Origin: Acidobacteriota bacterium
GTDB lineage: Bacteria > Acidobacteriota > Blastocatellia > Chloracidobacteriales > Chloracidobacteriaceae
DNA: 64,000 nt
Direction: 5' to 3'
Assembly: GCA_016208495.1 (NCBI GenBank)
Contig: JACQXX010000070.1
Span: forward strand, 1-64,000
Under the pieces are notes generated by a model that was not told the DNA's origin, ran no database searches, and saw only the letters and a list, made by a program, of their open reading frames with translations. Shown in pieces: positions 63,176 through 64,000 of this stretch (position 1 is the first letter of the stretch; every line of letters begins with the position of its first letter). A program made the translations under genes and the position numbers.

Positions 63176-64000
63176 AAAAACTCCTTTTCCAAAGGGGAAG
63201 TCACCAGTTGATTCAAAACTTCGTGCAACTCGATATGGTAGGCATAGGTTTCTTTCAGATGTGTGACATAGGCATTCCAGCCAGGTTCATCCTTTGTCTG
63301 GGAAAGAAAAATGTTACGAATGGCTGACACGTGCTGCCAGGCTCGTTCCAGGTGTTGATCTTCACCAAGTTCAAGGTAATCAATGACCAGTTTCTGGTAA
63401 ATCACAATTGCTTCAACTGGGAACAGGTCTTTGATCTTTTCAGCAATCAGCATCTGGGCGCGTTCGGTGATATCCTGTCTGGCAAAGGCGATAACTTCAT
63501 CCCACTGTTGTTCATACAGCAGGATTTCAGCCAGGAGTTGAGCATTGCCCCGGGCCAGTTCGTGCAGGATTCGCCGCTGATCCGGCCAGTTTCCCAGTTG
63601 GGTAGCCAGTGTTTCGATTTGCTGGTACAGCTCAGGCGTAAACCGGCTATAGTGGGCGGTGGCCATCAAAATCCGGCAGAGATTGTGGCTATCAGCCTTC
63701 GCCGTATAGTGCTCTGCCAGTCGAAGCAACACCGGGCTGGTCTCGGGTGCTTCAACCTCAGCGGCAAACGCATAGTGGGCAATCTGGATCCGAACCGGCA
63801 ACTCAGTGACAAACCGTTCCAGGATTTCAACAGATCGCCGGGCATTTCCCTTTGACTGCCAGTAATCAGCCAGTTGGAGAAAGTTGGCTTCGGTTTCCAG
63901 ATGAGATTCGCGGATGTTGAGAAACTCGTCTTCTTCGCCGAGTTTCAAGTAATACTCAGCCATCCAGTCAAATGCACCTGGAAGGTTGCTTTCGACCAGT
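63169..64000 (-). CDS. C-terminal part of a TPR-like repeat protein (partial)
   Basis: The frame is open to the window edge; the in-frame ATG at 63963 is probably internal because VESNLPGAFDW precedes it in the same frame. The visible 277 residues are all alpha-helical repeats (AEYYLKLGEEDEFLNIRESHLETEANFLQLADYW and similar). This resembles the C-terminal region of large SWIM zinc-finger proteins, but the finger itself, if present, is outside the window. It overlaps the aminotransferase gene by 7 bases. Confidence 0.65.
   Translation of the reverse strand, partial: LVESNLPGAFDWMAEYYLKLGEEDEFLNIRESHLETEANFLQLADYWQSKGNARRSVEILERFVTELPVRIQIAHYAFAAEVEAPETSPVLLRLAEHYTAKADSHNLCRILMATAHYSRFTPELYQQIETLATQLGNWPDQRRILHELARGNAQLLAEILLYEQQWDEVIAFARQDITERAQMLIAEKIKDLFPVEAIVIYQKLVIDYLELGEDQHLERAWQHVSAIRNIFLSQTKDEPGWNAYVTHLKETYAYHIELHEVLNQLVTSPLEKEFLC

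Noticed and set aside
1-64000. rRNA, tRNA or tmRNA genes
   Set aside because: No cloverleaf-like or conserved rRNA sequence was recognised by reading both strands; a dedicated scan (tRNAscan-SE, Infernal) would be decisive.

Overview
The window looks like a chromosome segment of an Acidobacteriota bacterium, probably from the Blastocatellia. This rests on several family-level signs read from the translations: two secreted von Willebrand A proteins of the type known as VWFA-related Acidobacterial domain, very large beta-propeller sensor proteins, a WGR-HEAT / SWIM gene pair, a DUF4388-type response regulator, and a moderate base composition. No rRNA, tRNA or CRISPR array was seen.

Layout. 0.2-6.3 kb: a 1380-residue membrane sensor whose propeller is joined to a STAND-like NTPase, then a polyprenyl-phosphate sugar transferase. 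6.6-14.2 kb: metallophosphoesterase, VWA protein, secreted DUF4097-like protein, ATP-grasp ligase, PgpA and a GT39-like glycosyltransferase. 14.7-16.6 kb: a LytS/LytT-type two-component pair. 17.0-21.9 kb: the WGR-HEAT and SWIM genes, overlapping. 21.9-25.5 kb: an accessory stretch with two twin hairpin elements, a MITE-like element, a Uma2 nuclease, a retron-like reverse transcriptase and an orphan gene. 25.9-33.0 kb: TerD, DUF721, a probable selenoprotein of the UshA-like phosphoesterase family (in-frame TGA), PP2C phosphatase, zinc-ribbon/FHA protein and TPR-REC-DUF4388 regulator, all on the minus strand. 33.5-37.0 kb: heme genes hemX-like, hemA, hemC. 37.1-41.0 kb: a small unknown gene and a 1120-residue propeller histidine kinase. 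41.2-51.5 kb: malate dehydrogenase, two MscS channels around a methyltransferase, a second VWA protein, a BamE-like lipoprotein candidate, a TgpA-like transglutaminase, an SRPBCC protein and an Rpn-like nuclease. 51.6-56.1 kb: mutS, then a compact AT-richer restriction-modification island. 56.3-64.0 kb: Nudix, a Ser/Thr kinase with two FGE-like domains, a TacAT-like toxin-antitoxin pair, a LuxR-type regulator, an aminotransferase and a gene cut by the window edge.

Signalling dominates: histidine kinases, LytTR and LuxR regulators, a kinase, a PP2C phosphatase, an FHA reader and two propeller sensors. The heme genes and the restriction-modification genes are the clearest pathway-level units.

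The intergenic DNA is remarkable. At least seven different 7-bp tandem repeats (TAGTCAG, GGTTCAG, AGTGGTT, AACCCGG, CATAATT, CTTCATT, TCATCCC), two 8-bp ones (TGACAAGG, TAGCGAAG) and a 9-bp one (CCACGAAAA) fill the gaps. There is also a 97-103 bp MITE-like family and several hairpin families with conserved edges but different self-complementary interiors. In five genes the stop codon itself lies inside such a repeat. The two observations I consider most worth following are the TGA at 27922-27924, which occupies the second Cys position of a CGC motif and is followed by a plausible bacterial SECIS hairpin, and the twin 188-bp elements at 22040 and 22354, whose cores differ in sequence but keep the same fold, upstream of the reverse transcriptase.
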